Shown here piece after piece: positions 8,723 to 17,327 of a stretch of DNA of 64,000 nucleotides. The notes under the pieces were generated by a model. It was not told where the DNA came from and searched no databases. It saw only the letters and a list, made by a program, of their open reading frames with translations. The stretch covers positions 6,694,001 to 6,758,000 of the forward strand of contig NZ_CP147913.1 in the NCBI RefSeq assembly GCF_037414475.1. Direction: 5' to 3'. This stretch comes from Myxococcus stipitatus (GTDB taxonomy: Bacteria > Myxococcota > Myxococcia > Myxococcales > Myxococcaceae). The translations under genes and the position numbers were made by a program. Every line of letters begins with the position of its first letter. The stretch's first letter is position 1.

Positions 8723-9892
8723 CTACCAGGAGGAGGTCTGCTCGGGCAGCTCCACCGTGAAGGTGCTGCCCAGGTTGACCCGGCTCTGCACCGTCAGCTT
8801 GCCGCCCATGGACTCCACCAGGGCGCGAGCGACGGTGAGGCCCAGGCCGGCGCCCTTCTCCGGCGGCTTCGTCGTGTAGTAGGGCTCGAAGACGGCCTGC
8901 AGCTCGTCCTCGAAGATGCCAATGCCCGTGTCCTTCACGAACAGGCGCGGGCCGAAGTCGCCGAACATGTCCGGCATCTCCACGCCCACGTGAATCCGGT
9001 GCGGGCGGTCCTTCACGTCCTCCACCGCCTGCGCCGCGTTGGCGAGCAGCTCCACCAGCACCTGCTCCAGCTGGCGGCGGTTGAACACCACGGCGATGGG
9101 GTCCTCCGGCAAGAGCACCGTCAACTCGGAGGAACCCAGCCGGCCGTTGCCGCGCATGCGCTCCACGACCCCCGGCACCAGCTCGCGCAAGTCGAAGCGC
9201 TGGATGTCCTTGGGGTTGGTGGGCCCTAGCGAGAGCAGATGCTGGCCGTACAGCCGCATCTGCTCCCCGGCCACGCCCAGCTTCTTGAGCTCGTCGGCGT
9301 CCGGAGGCAGGCCCTGCTTCGCGCGCTCTCGCACGTGCCCCAGCGCCTGCTGGAGGCCCGCGCTGATGTGGTCCAGGTTCTGCGCGACGTCCGCGGCCAG
9401 CGTGCCCACGCGCGCCAGCCGCTCCATCTCCACCCAGCGGGCGCGCGGGTCCAGCAGCTCCTCGGCGCGCTCTCCTCCGCGCTCGCGGTGCGCCTTGAGC
9501 TCCAGCAGCGTGTGCACGCGGACCTTGAGCTCCAGCGGATCAAGCGGCTCGGTGGTCAGCACGTCGTCGACGCCCGCCTCGAGCACCTGGCGCCGCAGCT
9601 GACGGTCCGCCCGGCGGGTGAGCATCAGCACCGGCACCGACGGCGCGCCCAACTCGGCCTGGAGCCGGCGGTACGCCGCCAGTCCATCCGTCCCGGGCTG
9701 CTTCACGTCCAGCAATACGAGGTCCGCGGCCTGACGGGCCTCCGCGCCGCGCGCGTGCAGCACGTCGTAGCCCGCCGGGGCCAGGATGGAGCACAGCCGC
9801 TCCATGCCCTCGGATTCCACGTCCACCGCCAACACGCGGGGGCGGTACGTCTCGGTCGTTCCCGTCGTCTCCAGCATCACCCACCCCGCCAT
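8723..9892 (-). CDS. Receiver-histidine kinase hybrid with degenerate phosphoacceptor site
   Basis: About 389 residues from ATG 9892; GTG 9922 or ATG 9877 are alternatives. Residues about 15-130 form a receiver domain with the phosphorylatable Asp in LVLLDVKQPG. A dimerisation helix follows, then an HATPase domain with N-box LLANAAQAV, G1 KDTGIGI and G2 GAGLGLTVARAL. Where HisKA proteins carry HE(I/L)xNPL, the sequence reads AQNLDHIS, so the usual phosphoacceptor His is Gln. It is soluble, with no membrane helix. It may act as a phosphate-responsive ATPase or partner kinase instead of an autokinase. No cognate gene is adjacent. Confidence 0.82.
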   Translation of the reverse strand: MAGWVMLETTGTTETYRPRVLAVDVESEGMERLCSILAPAGYDVLHARGAEARQAADLVLLDVKQPGTDGLAAYRRLQAELGAPSVPVLMLTRRADRQLRRQVLEAGVDDVLTTEPLDPLELKVRVHTLLELKAHRERGGERAEELLDPRARWVEMERLARVGTLAADVAQNLDHISAGLQQALGHVRERAKQGLPPDADELKKLGVAGEQMRLYGQHLLSLGPTNPKDIQRFDLRELVPGVVERMRGNGRLGSSELTVLLPEDPIAVVFNRRQLEQVLVELLANAAQAVEDVKDRPHRIHVGVEMPDMFGDFGPRLFVKDTGIGIFEDELQAVFEPYYTTKPPEKGAGLGLTVARALVESMGGKLTVQSRVNLGSTFTVELPEQTSSW

Positions 9893-10224
9893 GTTGACCG
9901 GACCGACCGGGCCCGGATTCACAAGGAGTCCCTACGGACCATGCGTCTGAATGGCTGAGGCCTCCCCCCGTTGGCCTTCTTCCATCCCGGCGTGGCCCGA
10001 CACTTTGAGCCCATGCGAGGCGCGTGCCGTCGCGGAGTCCGACGCCCTGTGTCTTAATCCTGGAGAAACCCGGAGAACACCCCAATAACGGCAAGGGGTT
10101 GGACTGTCACGTTTCCCCGGCGCGGCTCCCCAAGGGCGTTGGCCTTTCGACATCTTGGGGTCGCTTGTGACCAGGAATCAATCCATACCCGGGTTCAAAA
10201 TGACTCAATTGGTGGGGGCGGTCC
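9893..10224. other. Intergenic region, no gene seen
   Basis: No convincing reading frame is visible. There is a loose inverted repeat CCCCAAG (10128-10134) / CTTGGGG (10154-10160) with a 19-nt loop, possibly the 3' end of the importer operon on the minus strand. No clear promoter was identified for the kinase gene. Confidence 0.4.
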
Positions 10225-11154
10225 TCAGCGGGACTCCTGCTCGTATGGCACCCCGAGTGCGGCGGGTGTGCTGTTGCGTTGTCCCTGGAGGGTGAGGACG
10301 AGGAGGGTGAGGACGTAGGGCAGTGCCAGCAAGACACCCTGGGGGACGAGTTCCAGGAGGGCTGGCGAACTGGAGGCCAGGCCGATTCGCAGCGCGTTGC
10401 CGAAGGCGAAGAAGGCCGCGGCGAGGAAGGCGCCCATCGGTGTCCAGCGGCCGAACACCATGGCGGCCAGGGCCATGAAGCCCAGGCCCGCGGGCGTGTG
10501 TTGCTCGAAGCGGTCCAGCACCGTGGTGGAGAGCACCGCGCCGCCCAATCCCGCGAGCAGTCCGCTGCCCAACACCGCGCCCCACCGCAGGGCGGGGACG
10601 GAGAGACCCAGTGTGGCCACCGCGTGTGGCTTGTCGCCCACGGCACGCAGGCGCAGGCCCAGCGGCGTGCGGGTCAACATGGCTTGCAACAGCAGCGGGA
10701 GTCCCAGCGCGAGGTACGTGGGCGCGGCGTGTCCGGAGAGCGCGCCGAGCACCGGGATGGAGGACAGTCCCGGCAGCTCCCACGTGCTGAGCTGTTGAAT
10801 GGGAGGCGTTCCGTTGGGCCCGAAGTGGGTCTCCAGGAGGAAGGTGCCGCCCGCGAGCGCCACCAGGTTGAGCGCGATGCCGGACACGACCTGGTCCGAG
10901 CGCCAGCGGATGCACAAAAAGCCATGCACCGCGGCCAGCGCCGCGCCCGCGAGCATCCCCATTCCGACGGCCAGGGGCGTGGGCATGACGAGCGCGGCCA
11001 CCGCGGCGCAGAAGGCGCCCGTGCGCATCATCCCTTCCATGCCCACGGCCACGACGCCCGCGCGCTCGGAGAGCACCGCGCCCAGGGCGGCGAAGACCAG
11101 CGCGGGGGCGGCATCCAGCGTGGCGAACAGCAGCCGGTGGATGATTTCAAGCAT
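10225..11154 (-). CDS. Nucleoside ABC transporter permease 2 (BMP type)
   Basis: 309 residues with about eight or more hydrophobic helices and the BPD_transp_2 fold. The motif SERAGVVAVGMEGMM near residue 30 is typical of the second permease of BMP/Nup-type importers. The first permease stop at 11147 overlaps its start by 8 bp. It is the last gene of an importer operon whose lipoprotein, ATPase and first permease lie upstream. Known homologues take up nucleosides, which fits the nearby phosphorylase, deaminase and aldolase genes. Confidence 0.88.
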   Translation of the reverse strand: MLEIIHRLLFATLDAAPALVFAALGAVLSERAGVVAVGMEGMMRTGAFCAAVAALVMPTPLAVGMGMLAGAALAAVHGFLCIRWRSDQVVSGIALNLVALAGGTFLLETHFGPNGTPPIQQLSTWELPGLSSIPVLGALSGHAAPTYLALGLPLLLQAMLTRTPLGLRLRAVGDKPHAVATLGLSVPALRWGAVLGSGLLAGLGGAVLSTTVLDRFEQHTPAGLGFMALAAMVFGRWTPMGAFLAAAFFAFGNALRIGLASSSPALLELVPQGVLLALPYVLTLLVLTLQGQRNSTPAALGVPYEQESR

Positions 11155-12292
11155 GGGGCACCTGCGCGGCCGGGGCGGGGGGCGCGGCGGGCATGGGCGC
11201 GGGGGCGCTGCGCTTGCGCAGCACCGCGAGCCAGATGAGGCGTCCCGCGACGAAGAGCAGCGCGAGGCCCTGGATGAGCTCCGGGAAGCTCTTGTGCACG
11301 TCGAGCAGCTGCATGCGGGTGCCGCCCGCGCGCAGCACGCCGAAGAAGAGGGCCGCGGCGCCCACGCCCAGCGGATGGTTGTTGCCGATGAGCGCGATGG
11401 CGATGCCGTCGAAGCCGTAGGGCGCGCCCAGGGTGCCTGGGTAGCGTCCCTCGGTGCCCAGCACGAGCACCGCGCCGGCGAGGCCCGCGAGCGCCCCGGC
11501 CAGCGCCATGGCGAGCCCCGCGCGCCGTGCCACGGGGATTCCGGCGGCGCGAGCGGCCTCGTCTCCCAGGCCCACCGCGCGTGTCTCGAAGCCCGAGCGG
11601 GTGCGCGTCAGCCACGCCCAGACCGTCACCGCCGCGACCACGGCGAGGACGAAGCCCAGGTTGAGGCGCGACACGTCCCCGAGGAGCCTGGGGAGCTGCG
11701 CGGTGGGGTGGATCTCCGCGGTGCCGGTGATGGAGGCGCCCGCCTCCGCGACGCCGCGCAAGGGACCCACGACGAGCCAGTTGTCCACCAGCCGCAGGGC
11801 CACCCAGTTGAGCATGATGGTGGAGATGACCTCGTGCACGCCGCGGTAGAGCCGCAGCGCGGCGGCGATTCCCGCCCACGCGCCTCCAGCCAGGGCCGCG
11901 CCCAAGAGCGCCGCCGGGATGTGCAGCGGCGCGGGCAGCGCCACGTGCGCGCCCACCACCGCGGCCGCGAGCGCGCCGAGAATCATCTGCCCCTGCGCGC
12001 CGATGTTGAACAGGCCCACCTTGAAGGCCACGGCCACCGACAGCCCGGTGAAGGTGAGCAGCGCGGCCTTCATCGCGGCCTCGCCCAGGGGACGGGTGAG
12101 GACGGTGGCGGCAGCGCCTTCAAGGTAGCGGGGCCAGTCGCCCACGCCTCCCCAGAGCATCTGGAGATAGGCCGCGGTCGCGGTGGTGAAGCCGTCCGCG
12201 TCCTTCGAGAGGGCGATGAGCAGCCAGCACACCACCAGCGACAGCAACACCGACAGCACCGATGGCAGGGCCTGCCTCGTGCGCTCACCCAT
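11147..12292 (-). CDS. Nucleoside ABC transporter permease 1 (BMP type)
   Basis: 381 residues, BPD_transp_2 family. It has an N-terminal helix (VLSVLLSLVVCWLLIALS), then the conserved LFNIGAQGQMILGAL loop near residue 140 and EVISTIMLNWVALRLVDNW, both hallmarks of the first permease of BMP-type importers. A Pro/Ala-rich cytoplasmic tail ends the protein. Its start overlaps the ATPase stop by 8 bp and its end overlaps permease 2, indicating tight coupling. Confidence 0.9.
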   Translation of the reverse strand: MGERTRQALPSVLSVLLSLVVCWLLIALSKDADGFTTATAAYLQMLWGGVGDWPRYLEGAAATVLTRPLGEAAMKAALLTFTGLSVAVAFKVGLFNIGAQGQMILGALAAAVVGAHVALPAPLHIPAALLGAALAGGAWAGIAAALRLYRGVHEVISTIMLNWVALRLVDNWLVVGPLRGVAEAGASITGTAEIHPTAQLPRLLGDVSRLNLGFVLAVVAAVTVWAWLTRTRSGFETRAVGLGDEAARAAGIPVARRAGLAMALAGALAGLAGAVLVLGTEGRYPGTLGAPYGFDGIAIALIGNNHPLGVGAAALFFGVLRAGGTRMQLLDVHKSFPELIQGLALLFVAGRLIWLAVLRKRSAPAPMPAAPPAPAAQVPHA

Positions 12293-13808
12293 GGCCCTGC
12301 TCCGCTCCCAGCATGCGTCGCCCCAGCTCCCGCTCGTCGTAGTCCGGGCGGGTGAACTCGCCCGTCACGCGGCCCTCGAAGAACACGTAGACCCGGTCCG
12401 CCAGGGCCAACACTTCTTCCAGGTCCAGTGACACCAGCACCACGCCCGCGCCTTGCTCGCGGGCCTCGCGCAGCCTCGCGTGAACCTGCGCCACCGCGCC
12501 GATGTCCAGGCCGCGCGTGGGCTGCACCACCACCAGCAGGCGGGGCTTCGCGTCCAGCTCACGCGCGACCACGACCTTCTGCTGGTTGCCACCCGACAGG
12601 GCCTGCAGGGCCAGCGTCGGCTCCGGCGGGCGCACGTCGTACGCGGCGAGCAGCGCCGTGGCGCGCTCCCGGCGCCCCTTGAAATCAATCCACGGGCCTC
12701 GGGCGAAGGGCGGCTGGGTGTGGCGGCCCAGCGCCACGTTCTCCTCGACGCTCAGCGCCTTCACCACCGCGCGGCGCAGCCGGTCCTCGGGGACATGGCC
12801 CACGCCTCGCGCGCGAGCCTGCGCTGGAGTGAGCCCGGTCAGCTTGCCGCCCAGCAACGTCCCCTGTCCCGACGTCAGCGGGCGCAGGCCGGTGAGCACC
12901 TCCGCCAGCTCCCGCTGTCCGTTGCCATCCACGCCCGCGATGCCGACGATTTCTCCCGCCCGCACCGTGAGGTCCACGCCGCGCAGCGCCGGCTGTCCGT
13001 TGTCGCCCCGGGTCTGGAGCGCCTTGGCCTCGAGCAGCACCTCACCCGGGGGACTCGCGACGACGTTCGCCTGGGTTTCGGTGTGGGAGGCGCGTTGCGT
13101 CTCTCCCACCATGAGGGCGGCCAGGTCCGACGCGGAGGTCTCCGAGGGACGCACCTCCGCGACGTGCCGCCCCCGGCGCATCACGGCGATGCGGTCCGCC
13201 ACGCCCAGCACTTCCTTGAGCTTGTGGCTGATGAGCACCACCGTGCGCCCCTGCGCGACGAGTCCGCGCATGACCCGCGCCAGCTCGTCGGACTCCTGGG
13301 GTGTGAGCACGGCGGTGGGCTCGTCGAGCACGAGCACCCGGGCTCCTCGGTGCAGCGCCTTGACGATCTCCACCTTCTGCTGCGAGCCCACGGTGAGGGT
13401 GTCCACGCGGGCGCGCACGTCCAGCACGAAGCCGAACTTCGCGCACGTCTCGGACACCTCGCGGATGGCGCGCTCGCGGTCCAGCATTCCGCGGCGCGTG
13501 GGCTCGCGGCCCAGCACCACGTTCTCCGCCACCGTCAGGGTGGGGACCAGCATGAAGTGCTGGTGCACCATGCCGATGCCTCGGGCAATCGCATCCCGAG
13601 GGCTCTTGAGGCGCACGGGCGCGCCGTCCACGGACACTTCACCCGAGTCCGGTTGGTAGAGCCCATAGAGGACGTTCATCAGGCTGGACTTGCCCGCGCC
13701 ATTCTCTCCGACCACCGCGAGCAGCTCCCCCTCGCGGATGTCGAGCGACACGTCATCCAGCGCCGTGACGGCGCCAAAGCGCTTCTGGATATGCCGGAGG
13801 GAAATCAG
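12285..13808 (-). CDS. Nucleoside ABC transporter ATP-binding protein (two-domain, CTG start likely)
   Basis: About 507 residues carrying two ABC domains. Domain 1 has Walker A GENGAGKS (about residue 33), signature LTVGSQQK and Walker B LVLDEPTAVLTP. Domain 2 has a degenerate Walker A (GVDGNGQRE), an intact LSGGNQQK and QPTRGLD, as usual in BMP/ribose-type ATPases. The family motif begins with LISLRHIQKRFG, immediately after the lipoprotein stop. No ATG, GTG or TTG is available in frame nearby; CTG at 13808 overlaps that stop as CTGA, mimicking the ATGA overlaps elsewhere in the region. The open frame continues far upstream, but that part is a shadow of the lipoprotein gene. Confidence 0.9.
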   Translation of the reverse strand: MISLRHIQKRFGAVTALDDVSLDIREGELLAVVGENGAGKSSLMNVLYGLYQPDSGEVSVDGAPVRLKSPRDAIARGIGMVHQHFMLVPTLTVAENVVLGREPTRRGMLDRERAIREVSETCAKFGFVLDVRARVDTLTVGSQQKVEIVKALHRGARVLVLDEPTAVLTPQESDELARVMRGLVAQGRTVVLISHKLKEVLGVADRIAVMRRGRHVAEVRPSETSASDLAALMVGETQRASHTETQANVVASPPGEVLLEAKALQTRGDNGQPALRGVDLTVRAGEIVGIAGVDGNGQRELAEVLTGLRPLTSGQGTLLGGKLTGLTPAQARARGVGHVPEDRLRRAVVKALSVEENVALGRHTQPPFARGPWIDFKGRRERATALLAAYDVRPPEPTLALQALSGGNQQKVVVARELDAKPRLLVVVQPTRGLDIGAVAQVHARLREAREQGAGVVLVSLDLEEVLALADRVYVFFEGRVTGEFTRPDYDERELGRRMLGAEQGHG

Positions 13809-14998
13809 GGGGCGGCGGCCTGGAAAGCGGCGAGGTCCGCCGGGACGGAAGGCACCTGAATCTGACCGGCCACGACGCGCTGGCGCAGCGTCTCCACCTT
13901 CTGGAGCGCCTCCGCCTTGCCGGGGAAGTCCACGCGGACCTCCGCCATGGCCACGCCGTTCTCCTTGAGGCCCAGGGTCTGCTCGGTCGCGGTGAACTTG
14001 CCGTCCACCAGGTCCTTGGCGGCCTGATACACGGCCAGGTCCGTGTGCTTCATCATGGACGTGAGGATGGCCTCCGGCGCCACGTGCGACTGGTCCGAGT
14101 CCACGCCGATGGCGAACACGTTCTTGCCCGCGGCCCGCGCCTCCTTCACCGCCTGGATGACGCCGATGCCGTCCGAGCCCGCCGCGTGGAAGATGACGTC
14201 CGCGCCCTTCGCGATGAGGTCCTGCGCCACCTGCTTGCCGGCGGCCATGTCGTTGAAGCTGCCGGTGTAGACGGACATGAGCGTGGCCGCGGCCTCGGGG
14301 TTCGTCGTCTTCACGCCCGCCCGATAGCCCACCTCGAAGCGCTGGATGAGGGGCACCTCGATGCCGCCCACGAAGCCCACCTTCTTCGACTTCGTCACCA
14401 GGCCCGTGAGCGCGCCCACGAGGAAGCTGCCCTCGTGCTCCTTGAAGAGGACGGTGCGCACGTTGGGCAGCCGCAGCACCTTGCCCTGGCCGTCCAGCAC
14501 CTGGCTGTCGATGAGCAGGAAGCGCGCCTGGGGGTTCTCCTGGGCGGACGTGCGCACGGCGTTGGCCAGGAGATAGCCGTTGCCGATGGCGAGCTGGGAG
14601 CCCCGGTCCACCAGGAGCTGGAGGTTGGGGATGTAGTCCTCCTGGGCCTTGCTCTGGAGGACCACGGGCTGGATGGGCAGCGCCTGGAGCGAGGTGGCGA
14701 CGGACGCCAGGTGGCCGGGCAGGGACTTGCGGACCTCGTCGGCGGGGACGTCCACGTACTTGCCGCCGTCGTAGCGCTTGCCGGCGGCCCACAGCTCCAG
14801 GCCCCGCAGGGCGGCGTCGTTGAAGGAGTGGTCGCCTCGGCCTCCCACGTCGATGACGAGACCCACGGGAATGGGCTTCTTCGCCTCCTGCTGGGCGGAG
14901 GCAGCGGCCGGAGCGCCGGAGGGAGGCGTCTCTTCCTTCTGCTTGGAACAGGCGCAGAGGAGCGCCGTGAGGGCAAGGACCTGAAGGCGAAGCGTCAT
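13805..14998 (-). CDS. BMP-family nucleoside-binding lipoprotein
   Basis: 397 residues. A lipoprotein signal (VLALTALLCACS) is followed by a PnrA/Med-type BMP domain opening with VGLVIDVGGRGDHSFND near residue 45. Conserved segments include VGFVGGIEVPLIQRFEVGY and ADVIFHAAGSDGIGVIQA. It is the extracytoplasmic receptor of the importer and the first gene of the four-gene operon. It is divergent from the pyrimidine-nucleoside phosphorylase gene across 76 bp, so both could be induced together. Confidence 0.92.
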   Translation of the reverse strand: MTLRLQVLALTALLCACSKQKEETPPSGAPAAASAQQEAKKPIPVGLVIDVGGRGDHSFNDAALRGLELWAAGKRYDGGKYVDVPADEVRKSLPGHLASVATSLQALPIQPVVLQSKAQEDYIPNLQLLVDRGSQLAIGNGYLLANAVRTSAQENPQARFLLIDSQVLDGQGKVLRLPNVRTVLFKEHEGSFLVGALTGLVTKSKKVGFVGGIEVPLIQRFEVGYRAGVKTTNPEAAATLMSVYTGSFNDMAAGKQVAQDLIAKGADVIFHAAGSDGIGVIQAVKEARAAGKNVFAIGVDSDQSHVAPEAILTSMMKHTDLAVYQAAKDLVDGKFTATEQTLGLKENGVAMAEVRVDFPGKAEALQKVETLRQRVVAGQIQVPSVPADLAAFQAAAP

Positions 14999-15074
14999 GG
15001 TCGCCTATCTACCAGATGCGGAGGCGCCGTTAGCAGAAGTGCTTGCAGCGCGCGTTCCTGGTATGGGCAGGGCC

Positions 15075-16379
15075 GTGCAACCCTACGAGCTCATCAAGAC
15101 CAAGCGGGATGGAGGCCGGCTGGACCCGGCGGACATCCGCGCGTTCATCCAGGCATATACGGCGGGGACGGTGGCCGACTACCAGATGGCGGCCATGTGC
15201 ATGGCCGTCTTCTTCAAGGGGTTGGACTCCCGGGAGCTGGGGGCCTGGGCCCGGGCGATGCTGGAGTCGGGTGAGGTCCTGGACCTGTCCGACACCCCGG
15301 CGGTGAAGGTGGACAAGCATTCGACGGGCGGGGTGGGGGACAAGGTGTCGCTCAGCCTGGCCCCCCTGGCGGCCGCGTGCGGCGTCCCGGTGCCGATGAT
15401 TTCCGGCCGGGGTCTGGGCCACACCGGTGGGACGCTGGACAAGCTGGAGTCCATCCCGGGCTTCGACGTGAACCTGTCCACCGAGGAGTACCGCCGGCTG
15501 GTGCGCGAGGTGGGCTGCTGCCTGATTGGCCAGACGGCGCAGGTGGCGCCCGCGGACAAGAAGCTCTACGCGCTGCGCGACGTGACGGCGACGGTGGACT
15601 GCATCCCGCTGATTGCGTCCTCCATCATGAGCAAGAAGCTGGCGGAGGGCATCGACGCGCTGGTGCTCGACGTGAAGGTGGGCAGCGGCGCGTTCATGAA
15701 GCGCGACGAGGATGCCCGCACGCTGGCCAAGACGATGATTGGCCTGGGCGCGGAGATGGGCCGCAAGGTGGTGGCGCTCCTGACGGACATGGACCAGCCG
15801 CTCGGCCGCAAGGTGGGCAACGCGCTGGAGGTCATGGAGGCGGTGGACATGCTCCGCGGCGAGGCGCCGGAGGACTACACCGAAATCACCTACGCGCTGA
15901 CCGCGGAGATGCTGGTGCTGGGCAAGAAGGCCGCGACGGTGGACGAGGCCCGCCAGAAGCTGCGCCGCGCGGTCGAGGACGGAAGCGCCCTGCGCAAGCT
16001 GCGCGAAATCATCCAGTCACAGGGCGGAGACCCGCGCTCGGTCGACGACTACTCCCTGCTGCCCCAGGCGCGCTCCACCGTGGACGTGGTGGCGCCGCGG
16101 GATGGCTTCGTGACGGGCATCGACACGGAGGGCGTGGGCCTGGCGGCGGTGGCGCTCGGCGCGGGCCGGCAGCGGGTGGACAGCAAGATCGACCCCGCGG
16201 TGGGCTTCACCCTCCTGAAGAAGACGGGCGAGGCGGTGAAGGAGGGCGAGCCCGTGGTGCGCGTGCACTACAACGACGAGGCCCCTGTGAGTGACGTGAA
16301 GGCCCGTCTGCTGGCGGCCTACCGCTTCGGGGACGCCGCCCCCGCCCCCCGTCCCCTGGTTCGCGAACGGGTGGAGTAG
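15075..16379 (+). CDS. deoA: Thymidine / pyrimidine-nucleoside phosphorylase
   Basis: 434 residues from GTG 15075 (QPYELIKTKRDGG), matching the usual family start and length; ATG 15063 would add four residues. It phosphorolyses thymidine, deoxyuridine or uridine to base plus (deoxy)ribose-1-phosphate. The glycosyltransferase motif KHSTGGVGDKVSLSLAPLA and the following SGRGLGHTGGTLDKLE are intact. The C-terminal PYNP domain (QARSTVDVVAPRDGFV) is present. It is divergent from the nucleoside importer and upstream of cytidine deaminase in the same neighbourhood. Whether it prefers thymidine or uridine cannot be decided by eye. Confidence 0.92.
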   Translation: MQPYELIKTKRDGGRLDPADIRAFIQAYTAGTVADYQMAAMCMAVFFKGLDSRELGAWARAMLESGEVLDLSDTPAVKVDKHSTGGVGDKVSLSLAPLAAACGVPVPMISGRGLGHTGGTLDKLESIPGFDVNLSTEEYRRLVREVGCCLIGQTAQVAPADKKLYALRDVTATVDCIPLIASSIMSKKLAEGIDALVLDVKVGSGAFMKRDEDARTLAKTMIGLGAEMGRKVVALLTDMDQPLGRKVGNALEVMEAVDMLRGEAPEDYTEITYALTAEMLVLGKKAATVDEARQKLRRAVEDGSALRKLREIIQSQGGDPRSVDDYSLLPQARSTVDVVAPRDGFVTGIDTEGVGLAAVALGAGRQRVDSKIDPAVGFTLLKKTGEAVKEGEPVVRVHYNDEAPVSDVKARLLAAYRFGDAAPAPRPLVRERVE

Positions 16380-16387
16380 GGCCCGCC

Positions 16388-16413
16388 TGGGGGCGCGAGC
16401 ACTCGCGCCCCCA
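16388..16413. terminator. Strong bidirectional terminator hairpin
   Basis: A perfect 12-bp stem (TGGGGGCGCGAG / CTCGCGCCCCCA) with a 2-nt centre lies between the convergent phosphorylase and SDR genes. Confidence 0.8.
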
Positions 16414-16421
16414 CGGGAGGC

Positions 16422-17171
16422 TCAAGCCCCGTGGCCGCCGTCCACGGTGAGCACCGAGCCGGAGATGTACGAGGCCCCCGGTCCCGCCAGGAACACGATG
16501 CTGTCGGCAATCTCCTCCGGACGTCCGAAGCGGCCCAGGGCGATGGCCGCGTTGATGACGGGCTTCTGGGATTCCATCCCCGCGGACATGTCCGTGTCCG
16601 TGAAGCCGGGCTGCACCACGTTGACGGTGATGCCCTTGGGGCCCAGGTCGCGCGCCGCGCCCTTGGAGTAGCCCACCACCGCCGCCTTCGTGGCCGTGTA
16701 GTCCGCCATTCCCGGCCAGCCCACGCGTCCGGTGATGCTCGAGCCCACAGTGATGATGCGCCCGCCAGGGCCCATCACCTGGGCCGCCTCGCGAATGGCT
16801 GCGATGACGCCCGCGACATTGATGCGGTGCTGCCGGTCCAGTGACGTGTGGTCGTTTCCGGAGGCGTCCACAGCGCCCTGCGCGACGACCCCCGCGTTGT
16901 TGACCAGGATGTCCAGCCGACCGAAGTGCTTCGTGGTGGTCTGGATGAGCTTCGCCGCCTCCTCCGGCACCTCCTGGTCCGCCTGGAAGGCCGCGGCCCG
17001 GACGCCTCGCGATTCCAACTCCCGCACCAGCGCCTGCGCCTTCTCCGCCGAGGCGACGTAGCTGATGGCCACGTCGGCCCCCTCGTCCGCGAGCGCACGC
17101 GCCGCCGCCGCGCCGATACCCCGCGAGCCACCCGTCACCAGCGCCACCTTGCCTGCGAGCTTCTTCGACAT
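16422..17171 (-). CDS. SDR-family oxidoreductase
   Basis: 249 residues from ATG 17171, which has a GGAGAA ribosome-binding site; a longer upstream frame is not protein-like. It is a classical short-chain dehydrogenase: cofactor motif TGGSRGIG, LVNNAGVV, catalytic Ser in TVGSSITG and YTATK. Cofactor and substrate are not predictable; it resembles 3-oxoacyl-ACP-reductase-like enzymes that are often mis-named. It is divergent from a TetR gene, with three operator-like repeats between them, so it is probably the regulated target. Confidence 0.87.
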   Translation of the reverse strand: MSKKLAGKVALVTGGSRGIGAAAARALADEGADVAISYVASAEKAQALVRELESRGVRAAAFQADQEVPEEAAKLIQTTTKHFGRLDILVNNAGVVAQGAVDASGNDHTSLDRQHRINVAGVIAAIREAAQVMGPGGRIITVGSSITGRVGWPGMADYTATKAAVVGYSKGAARDLGPKGITVNVVQPGFTDTDMSAGMESQKPVINAAIALGRFGRPEEIADSIVFLAGPGASYISGSVLTVDGGHGA

Positions 17172-17193
17172 GATTGTGGTTCTCCGTTGTTTT

Positions 17194-17210
17194 GTACTTA
17201 TCGGTATGAA
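17194..17210. promoter_or_regulatory. TetR operator-like repeat 1
   Basis: GTACTTATCGGTATGAA, 22 nt upstream of the SDR start codon. It shares the GTAnnnnnnGGTATGnA pattern with repeats 2 and 3. Confidence 0.55.
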
Positions 17211-17258
17211 ATCGGGCACACGAATACGGCAGCCGCCCGCGGGCCCGGCGCGAAATCT

Positions 17259-17275
17259 GTACCGATTGGTATGGA
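17259..17275. promoter_or_regulatory. TetR operator-like repeat 2
   Basis: GTACCGATTGGTATGGA, the most palindromic copy (TACC-GATT-GGTA), midway between the divergent SDR and TetR genes. Confidence 0.6.
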
Positions 17276-17310
17276 TATAGAAGCCTGTCGGCGGCGGCGC
17301 AAGGGGATTA

Positions 17311-17327
17311 GTATCGAACGGTATGAA
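17311..17327. promoter_or_regulatory. TetR operator-like repeat 3, overlapping the TetR start codon
   Basis: GTATCGAACGGTATGAA. The ATG inside the repeat (17323) is the predicted start codon of the TetR gene, so binding would block its own expression. Confidence 0.6.

Noticed and set aside
10180-10215. GGGTTCAAAATGACTC, similar to a tRNA T-arm
   Set aside because: No matching acceptor, D- or anticodon stems can be drawn around it.
13809-14792. N-terminal extension of the nucleoside ABC ATPase
   Set aside because: The added sequence lies wholly within the lipoprotein gene in another frame and is Gly/Arg-rich; the ABC family start is at about 13808.
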